From positions 5,231,784 through 5,295,783 of the forward strand of contig CP136066.1 of the NCBI GenBank assembly GCA_032622095.1: a stretch of DNA of 64,000 bases, read 5' to 3'. Below the pieces are notes generated by a model. It was not told where the DNA came from, ran no database searches, and worked only from the letters and a program-made list of their open reading frames with translations. Origin of the DNA: Siphonodentalium dalli (Eukaryota > Mollusca > Scaphopoda > Gadilida > Siphonodentaliidae). The translations under genes were made by a program, and so were the position numbers. Shown here in pieces: positions 53,068 to 64,000 of this stretch (position 1 is its first letter; each line of letters starts with the position of its first letter).

Positions 53068-54540
53068 GGGGAACTAAAGGCTATGAATGTAGTAATGATT
53101 CGTCGGTCTCATAAAGAGTTCAATACACCACGTGTTCACTGTTCAATACACCACGTGTTCACTGTTCAATACACCACGTGTTCACTGTTCGGGAACCAAA
53201 GTCGATGATGGTTCGATTAAGGACTCGCCGGACTCATGTGCATAGTTTAGCGATGCCTGCAGTACAAATGTGTCAATAATTCAACATAGGCACCGTCGGT
53301 TTCATGGTTAGATTTATGTCATCAGTGCGCTGTTGCGAGTGTCAACATACGGCTTACTCTGTCGGCTCATTCATGTACATAGGTGATAGATGATAGGCGC
53401 ATATACGATAAGTGTGTATTATAGCTCAATGCTGTAAGTGATACATAAACAGGATGTTGAGACGCCGTTACCAAATTGTAATTGCCACACGAATCAAAGG
53501 ATACCTGAAGTAAAGACGCATTTAGATTGTCATTAAAAGACATAGTGTGTTTTCGATGCTCATATAAAACATAGAACGTTCACGGTAATGAAAGCGATAT
53601 ATGCAGCAAGGAACGGCCAGCATCATACAACGTTCTCTCTAACAGCTGGCATAAACACGGGTACCTAAACAGCCACAGTCGAGACATAAATTGTTATTGT
53701 CAGACAAATCAAAGGCTATCATAAATAATAACGAATTTAGGGTGTCATTAAAATACTTAGAACGTGCGTCTTCGATGCTCATATAAAACATAGCGTGTTC
53801 ACGTTGATGTATATGATTCGCCTTCCATGTGGCATTATCATTTCGGCCAATTTGGCCGGTTACTTCATGTGAGTTTTTCATCTGACGTGAGTGTCGGAAT
53901 AATGATATGGAGGATTTATGTAAATGTTAGCCCAAACTACATTTCCAAGTAACGATGGTTTTGTTGTTTATTTTGAGGAATAATACCGCGTCAGATGAAT
54001 TCAGCCCAAATATGTTAACAGTTGTCGTGTAAAACATTCGGCAGTAAGTTAGCGTTATTTAGTATTTGTGGATGTCCTTTAACATGGGGAAAATAGACTA
54101 CTGCGCTTGAACGAGCATGTGAATTGTCGTTTTTAATGTATAGCAACTTTATAATCAATAACAGAGGCATTCTCTGTCAAATAAGGTCGCTCTATTTACG
54201 ATACCAATTGGGGAACTTTGTAAATTAAATTACGCGTAAACTTAACCTGCTGCAAATAGAAAAGGTGTCGGAATCGGCGTACTCGCCCCATGGGCTAACT
54301 CGCCCAATCGGCGCGTGCCAACTCGGAATAAAAGGCCAACTCGGAATAAAAGATGCCTACGGGGTGTTATATGGCGTTCGGTCCGTTGTTTCTCAATGAA
54401 TATTATTGAAATTTGGTGTATATGTCCGGGCTGGGTCATGGAATACAACAACGTTTGAATTGTTTTTAAATTTACAAATTTGTTGATTTTATTCATTTTG
54501 TTTTCGTTCTGAAACACACTATAAAGTGTATATAATATAA
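53068..54540. other. noncoding stretch
   Basis: Contains three tandem copies of TTCAATACACCACGTGTTCACTG-like units (about 53118-53191; unit about 27 bp). No gene seen. Confidence 0.4.
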
Positions 54541-54542
54541 TA

Positions 54543-54838
54543 ACGAACACGAGACATACATAATTTATGAACTGTTAACAAAAGATATCAAATTCAATAC
54601 ATGACAAAGATGACTCAGTGGAGTTTATAAAGTGAACATAAAAACATTGAGGTAAGAATCTTTTTAAGGAATTCAACTTTATTTAATGATAATAAACACA
54701 TAAATTAAAATAACAAACATGAGACATACATGATTTATAAACTGTTAACAACAGATATCAAACTCAATACATGACAAAGATGACTCAGTGAAGTTTATAA
54801 ATTGAACATAAAAATATTAAGGTAAAAATCTTTTTAAG
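54543..54838. repeat. direct repeat, two units of about 123 bp
   Basis: 54543-54666 and 54716-54838 are about 90% alike (GAGACATACATAATTTATGA; GATGACTCAGTG; AATCTTTTTAAG). Confidence 0.8.
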
Positions 54839-54849
54839 CATTACTAAAC

Positions 54850-56225
54850 CGTTTAGCACAGTCCACTTCACTCATCCGATCATCACTAAACTTCATATTT
54901 AGCTTGATATTGATCTATCAGATGAGAGCTATCAAATATTTTTTTAATTTTATAGGAAAAAATGGTCGCCAGCGGCTATATTGCATTTACGTTATATGTT
55001 ATCGCGTCATGTCGATATCTAGTATTACTTAGAAATTTCACCTTTCCAGATTCATAATTGCTCCATTGACTGTAACAGATGGAATTATTCCCCTCTTCGG
55101 ATAGAGTGTCACTGAAACTTTATTTTGTCAGACTGTCTGTATAATCACTGATTATATATGGCAATAATCTGTAATAAGATGTAGCACTATTTTATTTTAT
55201 ATTTACATGCAGTGCTGTTTTTATACAACAATTCTAATCCCCCCTAGATCATCATGTGATCGACCATACATCGCGCGAGGACCTGGTTGAATTAAGGGGG
55301 GGTTTTATGGATAACTTCTGTCCTCAAGCTAGATTATACTTATGACATTTAATGGCATGTTTATAACATGGAGGGTTAGATATGCGTGAGACACCACCAC
55401 TCTTCAATTCACACCAAGTTATCAGCTGTCATATTCGGATATTAGAACCCATAGCCATGATATATGGTTTATTTTGTGTATACTAGTAATATTGTTATTT
55501 TCAGTACCTTTATATACCAGTACTGTGTATAACAATGCATATACATTAATCCATGTATACATGTATATTGATTCAACGGATTCAGTGGTTTTGTCCATCA
55601 GTCTATCAAATTTGCGGGGAAAACATGGCCACAAGCAGTACACCCTGTTAAATTTCGAATTTGAATCAATTGGCGCACCCTGCAGCCAGCTTTTATTGGA
55701 GAACTTTTTCTCATGTGGATAGTTTGGGTCACCGCTAGATGTGAGCCATGTTTTGTTCTCAAGCTGTCCTTGTGAAGACATCACTGCCAGCGGTGATCTT
55801 GAATTTTACTATTTTTATGGCTAAATAATTTGGTTGATCCTACAGACGACACCCCTTGTCCGATCGTCACCAGATTCCACAATGATCTTCTGGATAACCA
55901 GGGGGAGAGTAATCTAATTTTCCCGAATTTCGTTAAAAAACATTACCACAGGCAGCAATTTGGTATCTTACTGTTTGATCCTCTTTTGCGTGACTGAATT
56001 GTTTAGCAACTGTACAGTCATATCCCTCATCTGATAGTCACCACACTTTATATTGATCTTCGGGCTGACAACTAGATGGGAGCTATCGAATGCTTTGAAT
56101 TTTTTTGGAAAACATTGTCGCCAGCAGTCATCTTCTATTTTGGTTTTTATATACATGTATATCTCTTCATTCGGATAGCCAGTATTACGTAGGTACTTCA
56201 ACTTTCCGCATTCCTGTCATCATTT
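54850..56225 (-). pseudogene. triplicated decayed coding-like module
   Basis: Three minus-strand stretches (about 54870-55100, 55560-55790, 55985-56215) share, in the same order, a block like KYLRNTGYPNEEIYM, a block like DDCWRQCFPKKFKAFD and in two cases a block like KINIKCGDYQM. The rightmost copy has the longest open frame (55968-56201); the leftmost is riddled with stops. This pattern suggests tandem exons of a repeated extracellular domain, now decaying. I do not recognise the family. Confidence 0.4.
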
Positions 56226-56390
56226 GAAATATAAAAATTTACCTGATACCATGCACCCTTCAAAATTTGTTTCGTCGTATCTATTTTAATGACCCGTATG
56301 GTAATATTGATACAGATATATTTGTCAAACATTTCTTTGTACAATATACAGGTATTTAGTTTGTAACTAAATCTAGAAATATATAATAGT

Positions 56391-57030
56391 AGCTGGTGGA
56401 CCCTACTTCGTCCGGGATGTTCCCCTCTGATTTTCGGAGAATTGCGCGATTTAACCTTGAATTGACCATTTTAAAGGTGAACGTCATGTCGGGTCACGAT
56501 TTGACCCGCCCAAAACACTCCCCGGACAAAAGTCACGACAAAAGTACCCGTCGAAATCCGCCCGGCTTTACCCGATTTGACAATTTTGAATGTCAAGATC
56601 AGGTCAGGGTCATAATTTGACCCACCCGAAACACTCCTGGGACAAAAGTAACAGTAGGTATTATATTTCGTTGAAATACTTCGTTTTACCAGATTTGACC
56701 TTGAATTGATCTTTTTGAATGTCAAAGTCAGGTCGGGATCAAGATTTGACCCGTCCAAATAGTCCAGAAACATGCCTACATCAGCACGTTCGAGAACATG
56801 GTCCCACGTAAAATTGGACCCGTCAATATTGCTCCCGGGATCGAAGTAGTCCTACACACAAATTTTTAGTCGGATCGGTCAAGGTCCAGAAACATGCCTA
56901 TGAGCGAGGTCAAGTTGACACGTTAAATACCAAATCCGAGTCGGATCAGTCGAGCAGTGTTAGAGTCTATAACACATACACACATGCATTCATGCATACA
57001 CACATACATACAGACAGGTGTTCCAAAATG
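56391..57030 (+). repeat. composite dispersed repeat with ACATACAGACAG tail
   Basis: Head GGACCCTACTTCGTCCGGGA, body with three degenerate units around CCCGACCTGA complement (GTCAGGTCGGG) and TTTGACCCGCC, and a tail CACATACATACAGACAGGTG followed by TTCCAAAATGTATAAT. The architecture (head, repeated body, CAGACAG tail) parallels the elements at 24590-26367. Confidence 0.55.
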
Positions 57031-57799
57031 TATAATCGATAGCTACAACAATTCTATGGTAGATAGTTCACGGCCGACCTGATGCATGCATCTTAGTTTT
57101 CTTGTACATCATGCAGTTCTGATTAAATCAGATTCCTGAACAAGCTGCGCGTTACCGTGTATGAAAAATCTAGCTGGGATATACATTACCGCCAGAAAGC
57201 ATTAGGTCATTGTCAGCCAGTCGCAACATTTATCAGAGAGGCCATGCAGCCAATCAGGCGATTGTCGTAATACCTATACAACGGTAGATTCGCCACATAG
57301 CTAACAAAATAAATGTGTTGTCATCAGGTGTTGTCACACATATTTTCACACATTGCTCAAAAAGTTAGAGGCTACACCAATTAAAAACTAACATCGTATA
57401 TGAAGTTTCCAGAATTGACTTGGCAAGGAGAACAGAATTACGTATTTTCAAGAATTTCAACAGTTAACACCAGTTTGAAACGGTGGATACACACGAAACG
57501 GAAAGGAGAGATATCTGGGTCGTAAAAAAAGTTGTCTACTATGACGTCACACTACATGGAATGCATGTATACATTATTTATAGTGGCGGTCATGTGTCAC
57601 CAGACCTAATGAAATTCATCAGGCTGCAATGCAGGGCTTCTTTGCGTGTCTGTTTGTAGTCAGAACTGGTGAATCTGGTGTGCAGATAAGGGAGAGTCGG
57701 CGCGACACTATATACGAAGACATTGGAGTTACAAGACGAATCAATGGCTACCTAAAATAAAGACGCATTTAATTGTAGATTGTCATCGGGGATATATAG
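57031..57799. other. noncoding stretch
   Basis: No gene recognised. Confidence 0.4.
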
Positions 57800-58114
57800 T
57801 TGATTGATTGGTGGGGTTTAATGTTGCTTTCAGCAACTACAATGCCATATCACGACAGTGCCAGTTTTTTTATTAATGGAGGAAATCCGAACGCTTACGG
57901 CCAATCTAACAGTGATTTCAATGACTAATAAATTCGTCGACCATTTGCGGCAAACCACCGGCCCTCAGCGAGTAAATTGAAACTCCACCAGACAACGATT
58001 TCGAATTACACATGGAACATATGGATTTGAACTCTTCTCACCAACGCTGAAGAGCGAAAATGGCGAAAGGCTTTGAGTTGTACCTCTAACCGATTGAGCC
58101 ACGGAGTACCCAGC
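57800..58114 (-). mobile_element. tRNA-derived SINE
   Basis: On the minus strand the element starts with a tRNA-like promoter: A box GTGGCTCAATCGGTTAGAG (58084-58102) and B box GAGTTCAAATCC (58023-58034). It ends in CCAATCAATCAA. The body (GGTTTAATGTTGCTTTCAGC on the plus strand, then CCATATCACGACAG) resembles the conserved body of mollusc SINEs. An 8-bp target duplication ATATATAG lies at 57792-57799 and 58115-58122. Confidence 0.8.
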
Positions 58115-58122
58115 ATATATAG

Positions 58123-59419
58123 TACGTGTGTATTCAAGGTTCATATGAAGCAAAGCAGATGTGCACGTTGATTCTGATTTAAACATATTTAGTCTCTGTA
58201 AAGAAATGCGCATATTGGAGGAAAAGTTCTTAAAACTTACAGGAACCTCGGCACTACAACATATTACAATACCATTGACTGATGCGCGGATTGAACCAAT
58301 ATAATTTGTGTAGAGTTTTGAAGAGGCGGGGTGTAATAAGGAGTTATATAATTTAGTCGCGGGAAGATTTTACCGGTGAAGGGATGGGGATGTTCTGCAT
58401 GTTCTGCAGACAAAAGTTAGGAGACATACGTTACGTTGATATCGGTGGCGGCTAGAACTAGGAATGATCATCCTACTATATTGTTCCATTTTCACTCGAT
58501 ACGTAAGATGAGTGGGGCGCAAACACGAAAGACAGGGTCACCTTGTAGACGAGTGCATTGAAATTAGAAGACGAATCAAAGGCTATCAGAAATATAAAAA
58601 ACACATTTAGGTTGTCATTAAAGAGTGAAATAATATTTAAGTCTTAAATTAAGTCAGTAGATCATGTTAATGTGAGGTTGTGGATGCAAATTATCATATG
58701 GATCAAAGGCTGCCATGACAAATATGCATCCCGACTCTCATCAATGTGGCATATCGGCTTCAGTCCTCAAATGAAACATGTACTTGCTTGCATTTTTTGT
58801 CATGTTCTTGAAGTCGCAGTGTATCAATGTGTAATCGTCTATACCGGCTGCGTAGTAGATGAAACCGATTCGTCATTCCGAGTTTAATCCCACCATCTAT
58901 TAAAGTAGAGAACAATGTCGCAAGGTATTATTAAGGAAATCCGATTGATAAACTTCAGGTAGACGAGAAATGCATGGATCCACCTGGTTTGTTAGATAAC
59001 ATAAAACGGCAGCTGCATGAGAATCGGTATTGCTCAATAGCTGGGGTAATAACAATAGGTGAAGCGTTTAGCCCCCCCCCCATACATTAGAGCTGCATAT
59101 AGAGTCTTATATACAAGCATCGTTAGTATTACCACTTAATAGTTTGTATAATGTTTTCTTGAGATAGGGTTAATGTCACATATCACACTTACTGATGGGT
59201 ATTTCACATTTATTCATTCCATGCAGATACATGTGCATGCATGCTAGGGTTTCACAGTAGGATGCATTAATATATAATAGCTGGGCTGCGTCCAATATAA
59301 TTGCACCGTATGTACCGTATATCTGTACTAATTATTGCGACGGTGTATTTCATACAGCAGAAATCTATTAGTGTCCATCATAAAATAAATATTTATGTAA
59401 TGCATCAAAGAAGGTACGC
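58123..59419. other. noncoding stretch
   Basis: No gene recognised; a poly-C run at about 59073-59081. Confidence 0.4.
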
Positions 59420-59590
59420 AAAGGGGGAAAATGCTAAATCCGGTCATGTATGGGACCATCTCCTTTTAAACTTAACATAATATATGAAACAAATGAATGA
59501 CTTTGGGCCATAGATTAGTGCAGAATACACTTGTATCCTCTATGAACGATTCAAACAACATGGTAAAATGAATTTATGACTCCAATATGT
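59420..59590. repeat. truncated copy of the second TTAA MITE family
   Basis: Matches the left half of 33918-34238 (AAATGAATGACTTTG; ATGAACGATTCAAACAACAT; TGGTAAAATGAATTTATGAC) with moderate divergence. The right half is missing. Confidence 0.65.
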
Positions 59591-60147
59591 TGGTTCGTCC
59601 CGTTATTTTCATATATTGTCAGTTTCGCAGCGTTTGGCTAACCTACACGAATAAAGGAAAAACCGTTTTGTCTATAAAACATTCAAAATCATATATATTA
59701 TAAACTAACTTAATAATGAGTATTTTGTTTATTGCTTACCAGCCATAATCAAGGTGGATATTAATGTCCTTTTTCGAGCACTAACGTTGCAATGGTTGAA
59801 CTAATTTAATGTATGCTTGGATGTGTCATACAGACACTGGTTGTTCTTCGATTAAATCAGATAAGCCAAACACCGCGACTGATTTTGATTATATCTATTC
59901 ACACCGAAATAATCTTGTATGCTATCGTTTGAAGTACCGCAACAACAACAAAGAAGAAAATACCATCGGCATCACCAGCATCGCACAGAACGATCGTAAG
60001 TGTCTGTAAACACCATCATGATTATCATTGGTAATATTGTTTATTTACTCAGACACAATATGTGCAAAGTGAGGTGAGAATTAGATAAATAACATGACTA
60101 AATTAACTCACTATACAGAAAACAACACAAATATAAGCATCTCCCAT

Positions 60148-63100
60148 TTTTTTTTATAATAATTTTTATTCAGGTCATAAACATGAATACATGGTATATA
60201 ACAAATGATTATAATGGTAGCTAAAATGTAGTATCATCCACTTATAAATATACTATAGCTATTCGTTTAGGAAATTTCTTTATATGTCGTGGGCTTTCCT
60301 CAGAATAAGAGAACAAAAGAGATAATATGGGTTTTATATTTTTAGTATATGATTGTTTGTATGTTTTGTTTTTGTTTTTGTTTTTGTTTTGGCAATTATG
60401 TTATCTTGTGTATTTATCATTGCAAATTTTAGCTTTTTGCACCGTGAACACTTTTTGTAAAATGATTTTCTATTCTGTGCCATCTGTCAGAAAAGTTGGT
60501 ATTTTTATGTTTGACCTGTTGGTAATAAGCTTGTAGTTTCAATAGCTTTATAGCTCTTATTCCATTCTAATAGTCCATTGATACTTAGTCAATTGCTCTC
60601 ATTCTATTTGAATATATATATCTTTTGTATAAAAATATACATATGCCTATTAAGTTGTCATATACTTTATTTCCTGTAATAATGTCGGTTCCAAAAATTA
60701 TTTTTTCAGGGAGTATTTCAAAGGTTAGATCACACCTATTATTCAATAACTGTTGAAAATTTAATAAAATTGATTTTGTCACTGGACATTCATCAAATAG
60801 ATGTAGAATCGTTTCTCTTCCTGTGTGGCAAAGAGGGCATATTTCTGTTTCTGACAAATTACATTTGTAGAGCTTTGTGTTAGTATATAAAATGTTATGA
60901 TTTATTTTAAACTGAAAAGACAATAGATCTGTGTCATTTGTAATTTTACTAGTTTTTGTGTAGTTTATTTTCCATTCATCTATCGTGAACTTTATCTCTA
61001 ATATGTTTTCCCATTTTTTTAGATATACCTGGGGGGTGTAGAGTATTGCTCTACGAATATTGGATAGAAAGTCCTACAAATCTTTTCAGATTTATTTAAC
61101 ATATCTATATTGTGTGTGGGCACGGTGCTACGAGCCCGGTTCTTCTAGCATATTGCTTCCAGGAAGCTGGTAATACTGCAAGTAATCTATTATAGGTGGT
61201 GAAGGGAGTTTTGTATCATATTATTACAGAAACTCTCGTATTCCAGTAGCCCTGAGTTTTCTTCAATAAGATCGTTTAAAAAGTATATGCCTTTTTTAAT
61301 CCACGTTTGATTAAAGAACATTTTTTGATTCACCAATATGTTTTGATTATAATATGGCGGTTCTTTTAATATCTCTTCTTCTGGGGTTATGGTAATATTT
61401 TTTATCCAAACTGGACCATTCATTTATCACATCCTTCCAGAATGGATTTAGTGTGTTACTCAACATCTTAAGCCCTTCTTTATGAAGGTTCCATATTTTG
61501 TGGCCACCGAAAGTTTCTAGGTCATCTACCAGTAATGTTTTCCAACCAGCTGCTGTCTGTGGGTCTACAACTTTTTAAATCCAAGTCATCTTTAATGCTT
61601 TATAAAATGAGACAATGTGGGGGAATTTTATTCCCCCATTTTTCCAGTTGTTTATCATTACATTTCTTTTAATTTTGTCTGGCTTTCCTGGCCATAATAA
61701 TTTGAAAATAACTTTTTTTAATTTTTCAGACACCTCTTGAGAGGGTGAAAGTAGAACTGAGAAACAGTATGTTAACATAGGCAAGGCCAGTGTGTCTTTA
61801 CACCAGTTGTCTTACCATATAGGCTACGGTTTCTGAATGACCAATCGTTTAACAAATTATCTATTTTTTGTATCTTTTTGTGATAGTTATTTTCTATATA
61901 ATTCTCACTGAATAGATTATATTCAATTCCAAGGATTGTACTAGATTGTTTATGGTTCCATCTTATTTTTTTATCCGTAATAATTTCCTCACCACAACCC
62001 CGTTTTGAACCTATCCATATGGTTGTGTTTTGTCAAAATTGATGTTTAGGCCTGAGATGGCTGCAAAAACTTCAAAAGTATTTAATGCTGTGTTGAGGGA
62101 TTTCTAATCATCCTGGAGGAAGAGGTTTAAGTCATCTTCATATTGGGTTACAGTGTATTCTGATCCTTTTATTTGTATACCTTTTATCTCTGGGTTAAAT
62201 TTAATATTGGCACTAAGTATTTCCGCGCATAGGAGAAAGAGGTAATGTGATATTGGGTCGCCTTGTCTTACTCCTCTATTAATGTCAATTTTATTTGTTA
62301 TATTCCCATTATTAATGACATAACTATATATATTGTTGCAGAGAGTTTTTACCCAGTTTCTCAATAAAGGGCCAAATCCTAAGAAAATTAAGCTTTTCTG
62401 AATAAAACTCCATTCCAACGAGTCGAATGCTTTTTCTAAGTCAAGAGTTGCAAGTATGACCGAAATCTGATTTTTTCACACTTCTCTATCAAGTCAAAGA
62501 TGAGTCTAGTTGACTCTCCAATATAGCGCGCTGACAAAAATCCAAGTTGTGAACTAGATTTAAGTTCTGGTGGGTACCTTTTTATGCAGTTAGCAATAAC
62601 TCTTGATGCTATTTTAGCATCTACATTTAAAAGTGTAATCGGTCTCCAATTTTTCAAAAGGAGTTTATTTTTATTAGGTTTTGGAATGCAAGTAATTATT
62701 CCACATCTGTGTGTGGTTGCCATTTCTTGTGATGATTGACTGTAATTTAATGACTTTATCAAAGATTGCCCCAAGTCTTTCCAAAAACATTTATAAAAAT
62801 TAACAGTAAATCCACCACTTCCTGGCGAATGGTCATTTTTCATCGCATTGAGTACTATAGCACATTCAAATTCTGATAATAATCCTTCCATTGATTCTGA
62901 CTCATATTTTTCTAGGAAATTTAAGAACGAGTTATTTTGTCCCAAAATTCAAACTCTGTTTATTTATTTATTTATTTCAAGTTAGATTTATAAAGGTTTT
63001 TATAGAAATGTTCTTGTTCTATCAGAATTTCAGAAAAATTTGTGATTTCAGAACCATCGGCCCTTGTAATGTTTGGGATAAGTTTTTCCGTATAGTGTCT

Positions 63101-63175
63101 CTTCTCCAAATTGCAGAAATATTTTGTGGATTTTTCACCCTCTACTTTCCATTGGACTTGGTTCTTAGTATTATT
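60148..63175 (-). pseudogene. 5'-truncated Tx1/L1-like LINE (reverse transcriptase)
   Basis: Non-LTR retrotransposon relic on the minus strand. Reading inward from 63175: a pre-RT segment (EGEKSTKYFCNLEKRHYTEK, then TRADGSEI), RT fingers and palm (NDHSPGSGGFTVNFYKCFW; KNWRPITLLNVDAKI; SQLGFLSARYIGES), GVRQGDPISHYLFLL, the catalytic YEDDL (62104-62418), a thumb region with LLWPGKPDKIKRN and GGIKFPHIVSFYKAL, and a zinc-finger-like C-terminus ICPLCHTGRETILHLFDEC (60585-60923). The usual YADD is YEDD here. Stops and frame changes split it into at least five pieces and the endonuclease half is missing. The 3' end is a T-run on the plus strand at about 60148-60157. Confidence 0.85.
60158..60584 (-). 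other. 3' untranslated region of the LINE
   Basis: AT-rich sequence between the last coding part and the poly(A) end of the LINE; includes a (TTTTTG)n-like run near 60365-60390. Confidence 0.5.
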
Positions 63176-63182
63176 CCTTGTA

Positions 63183-63412
63183 TTTTCTTTGCATCACCCA
63201 TCATCACCATCATCATCTCCATCGTCGTCATCATCGTCGTCGTCCCTATTGGTATATTATCATCGACATCAGTGTCATCGTCTACGTCATTATAATCATT
63301 ATCTTTATCATAATCAACACCAACACCACCACCATCAGTATCACCGTCATCATCATCATCATTATTATTATCATCATCACCATCGCTACCATCTTCTTCA
63401 TCGAAGCTGTAT
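63183..63412. repeat. (CAT/ATC)n microsatellite
   Basis: About 230 bp of imperfect CAT/ATC triplets, giving His-, Ile- or Ser-rich spurious frames. It abuts the truncated 5' end of the LINE. Confidence 0.9.
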
Positions 63413-63416
63413 AATA

Positions 63417-63635
63417 CTACATACTGTGCTCAGTAAGGCCCTTATTAATGAACATTGGTAGGTTCCGCAATGTGTTAATATCGGTTTCGTTTAATAATGC
63501 ATAACACGATTCTTTGGACACAACTTTTCCATAACATTCTGGTAAACATTTAATTCTAAGTTCACGAAGATTAAGGCATTTCAGCAGGAAGTGATACTCG
63601 TCATCCGTATCACGATCATCGCGCAGAGCTATCAC
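63417..63635 (-). pseudogene. C-terminal fragment of another non-LTR retrotransposon ORF
   Basis: 72 codons with DDEYHFLLKCLNLRELRIKC, then Y-A-L-L-N-E-T-D and NLPMFINKGL, the pattern of the zinc-finger-like C-terminus of LINE reverse transcriptases (D-E-x-H-F-L-L-x-C). It is a different element from the LINE to its left. Confidence 0.6.
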
Positions 63636-64000
63636 AAATATATGTTGTCACTCATCTATATATGATTTATCGCAGGCCTTTCAATAACTGGCCTTGCGAG
63701 AGTCCTTCCATATGTGAACTAGATGACGCTCGTGGAAGTTCCGCCGAACGAGCAAAGGCAAATGCTTTCCGGGATGCTGTCATGTTCGCCTGGGAGTCGA
63801 CTTTAATAATTTACTGTGAGACTCATTTTGTTTAAAATTATCCTGACATAAATCATCTTACAGTGTGTAATACTTTGATATACGGCAACACAAATGAGGA
63901 CGCAAACACCATCGACAGTGTCATCGATCAATTGTAGTAAATACAGCCCTGTTGTTGAGAGTTATCTAGACAGCAATCAGTGTATATTATACTTTGAGGT
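63636..64000. other. noncoding stretch at right edge
   Basis: No gene or repeat recognised. Confidence 0.4.

Overview
The window is metazoan nuclear DNA, most likely from a mollusc or another marine lophotrochozoan. It is AT-rich, intron-like and full of minisatellites and short inverted-repeat elements. It carries a tRNA-derived SINE whose body resembles mollusc SINEs, and a recognisable exon of a nicotinic acetylcholine receptor-like (Cys-loop) subunit on the minus strand (4919-5148). A second minus-strand exon at 49762-49849 encodes a signal-peptide-like segment and ends in a consensus splice donor whose phase fits the receptor exon. If the two belong together, nearly the whole window is one 44.6-kb first intron.

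The main feature is a complete but decayed Polinton/Maverick element (adintovirus-like endogenous virus) at 6763-23117, 16,355 bp. It has 6-bp target duplications (CATGTG), terminal inverted repeats of about 460 bp that start AGTAGT, and palindromic tips. Reading leftward on the minus strand it encodes protein-primed DNA polymerase B, an F-box-like unknown, packaging ATPase, two related small basic proteins, a conserved Polinton unknown, integrase with chromodomain, a small two-helix membrane protein, the minor capsid/penton-like protein, a basic core-like protein, the major capsid protein and an adenain-like protease. Polymerase, integrase, ATPase, capsid and one accessory gene are broken by stops, single-base frame changes or a deletion.

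Outside this replication/morphogenesis block lie four short accessory genes (7285-7722 minus, 20612-20965 minus, 21210-21638 plus, 21950-22391 minus) and a zinc-knuckle gene (19916-20509 plus). The four short genes share one promoter module, twice arranged as a palindrome. Each also ends in a 16-nt stem-loop of the type found at the 3' end of replication-dependent histone mRNAs, in three cases followed 14-15 nt later by an identical or near-identical purine-rich element placed like the histone downstream element. This looks like a viral expression cassette that borrows the host histone mRNA pathway and S-phase timing; I know of no description of it. Two of the four encode paralogous OTU-like proteins in which the catalytic cysteine position is not cysteine.

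The rest of the window has no confident complete host gene. It holds TTAA-flanked foldback MITEs (three copies of one family, one full and one partial copy of another), a second hairpin element family sharing the same hairpin core, a 122-bp repeat array carrying NRF1-like sites, many minisatellites (42, 43, 45, 57, about 62 and 86 bp), a 5'-truncated Tx1/L1-like LINE (60148-63175) and a second non-LTR fragment (63417-63635).
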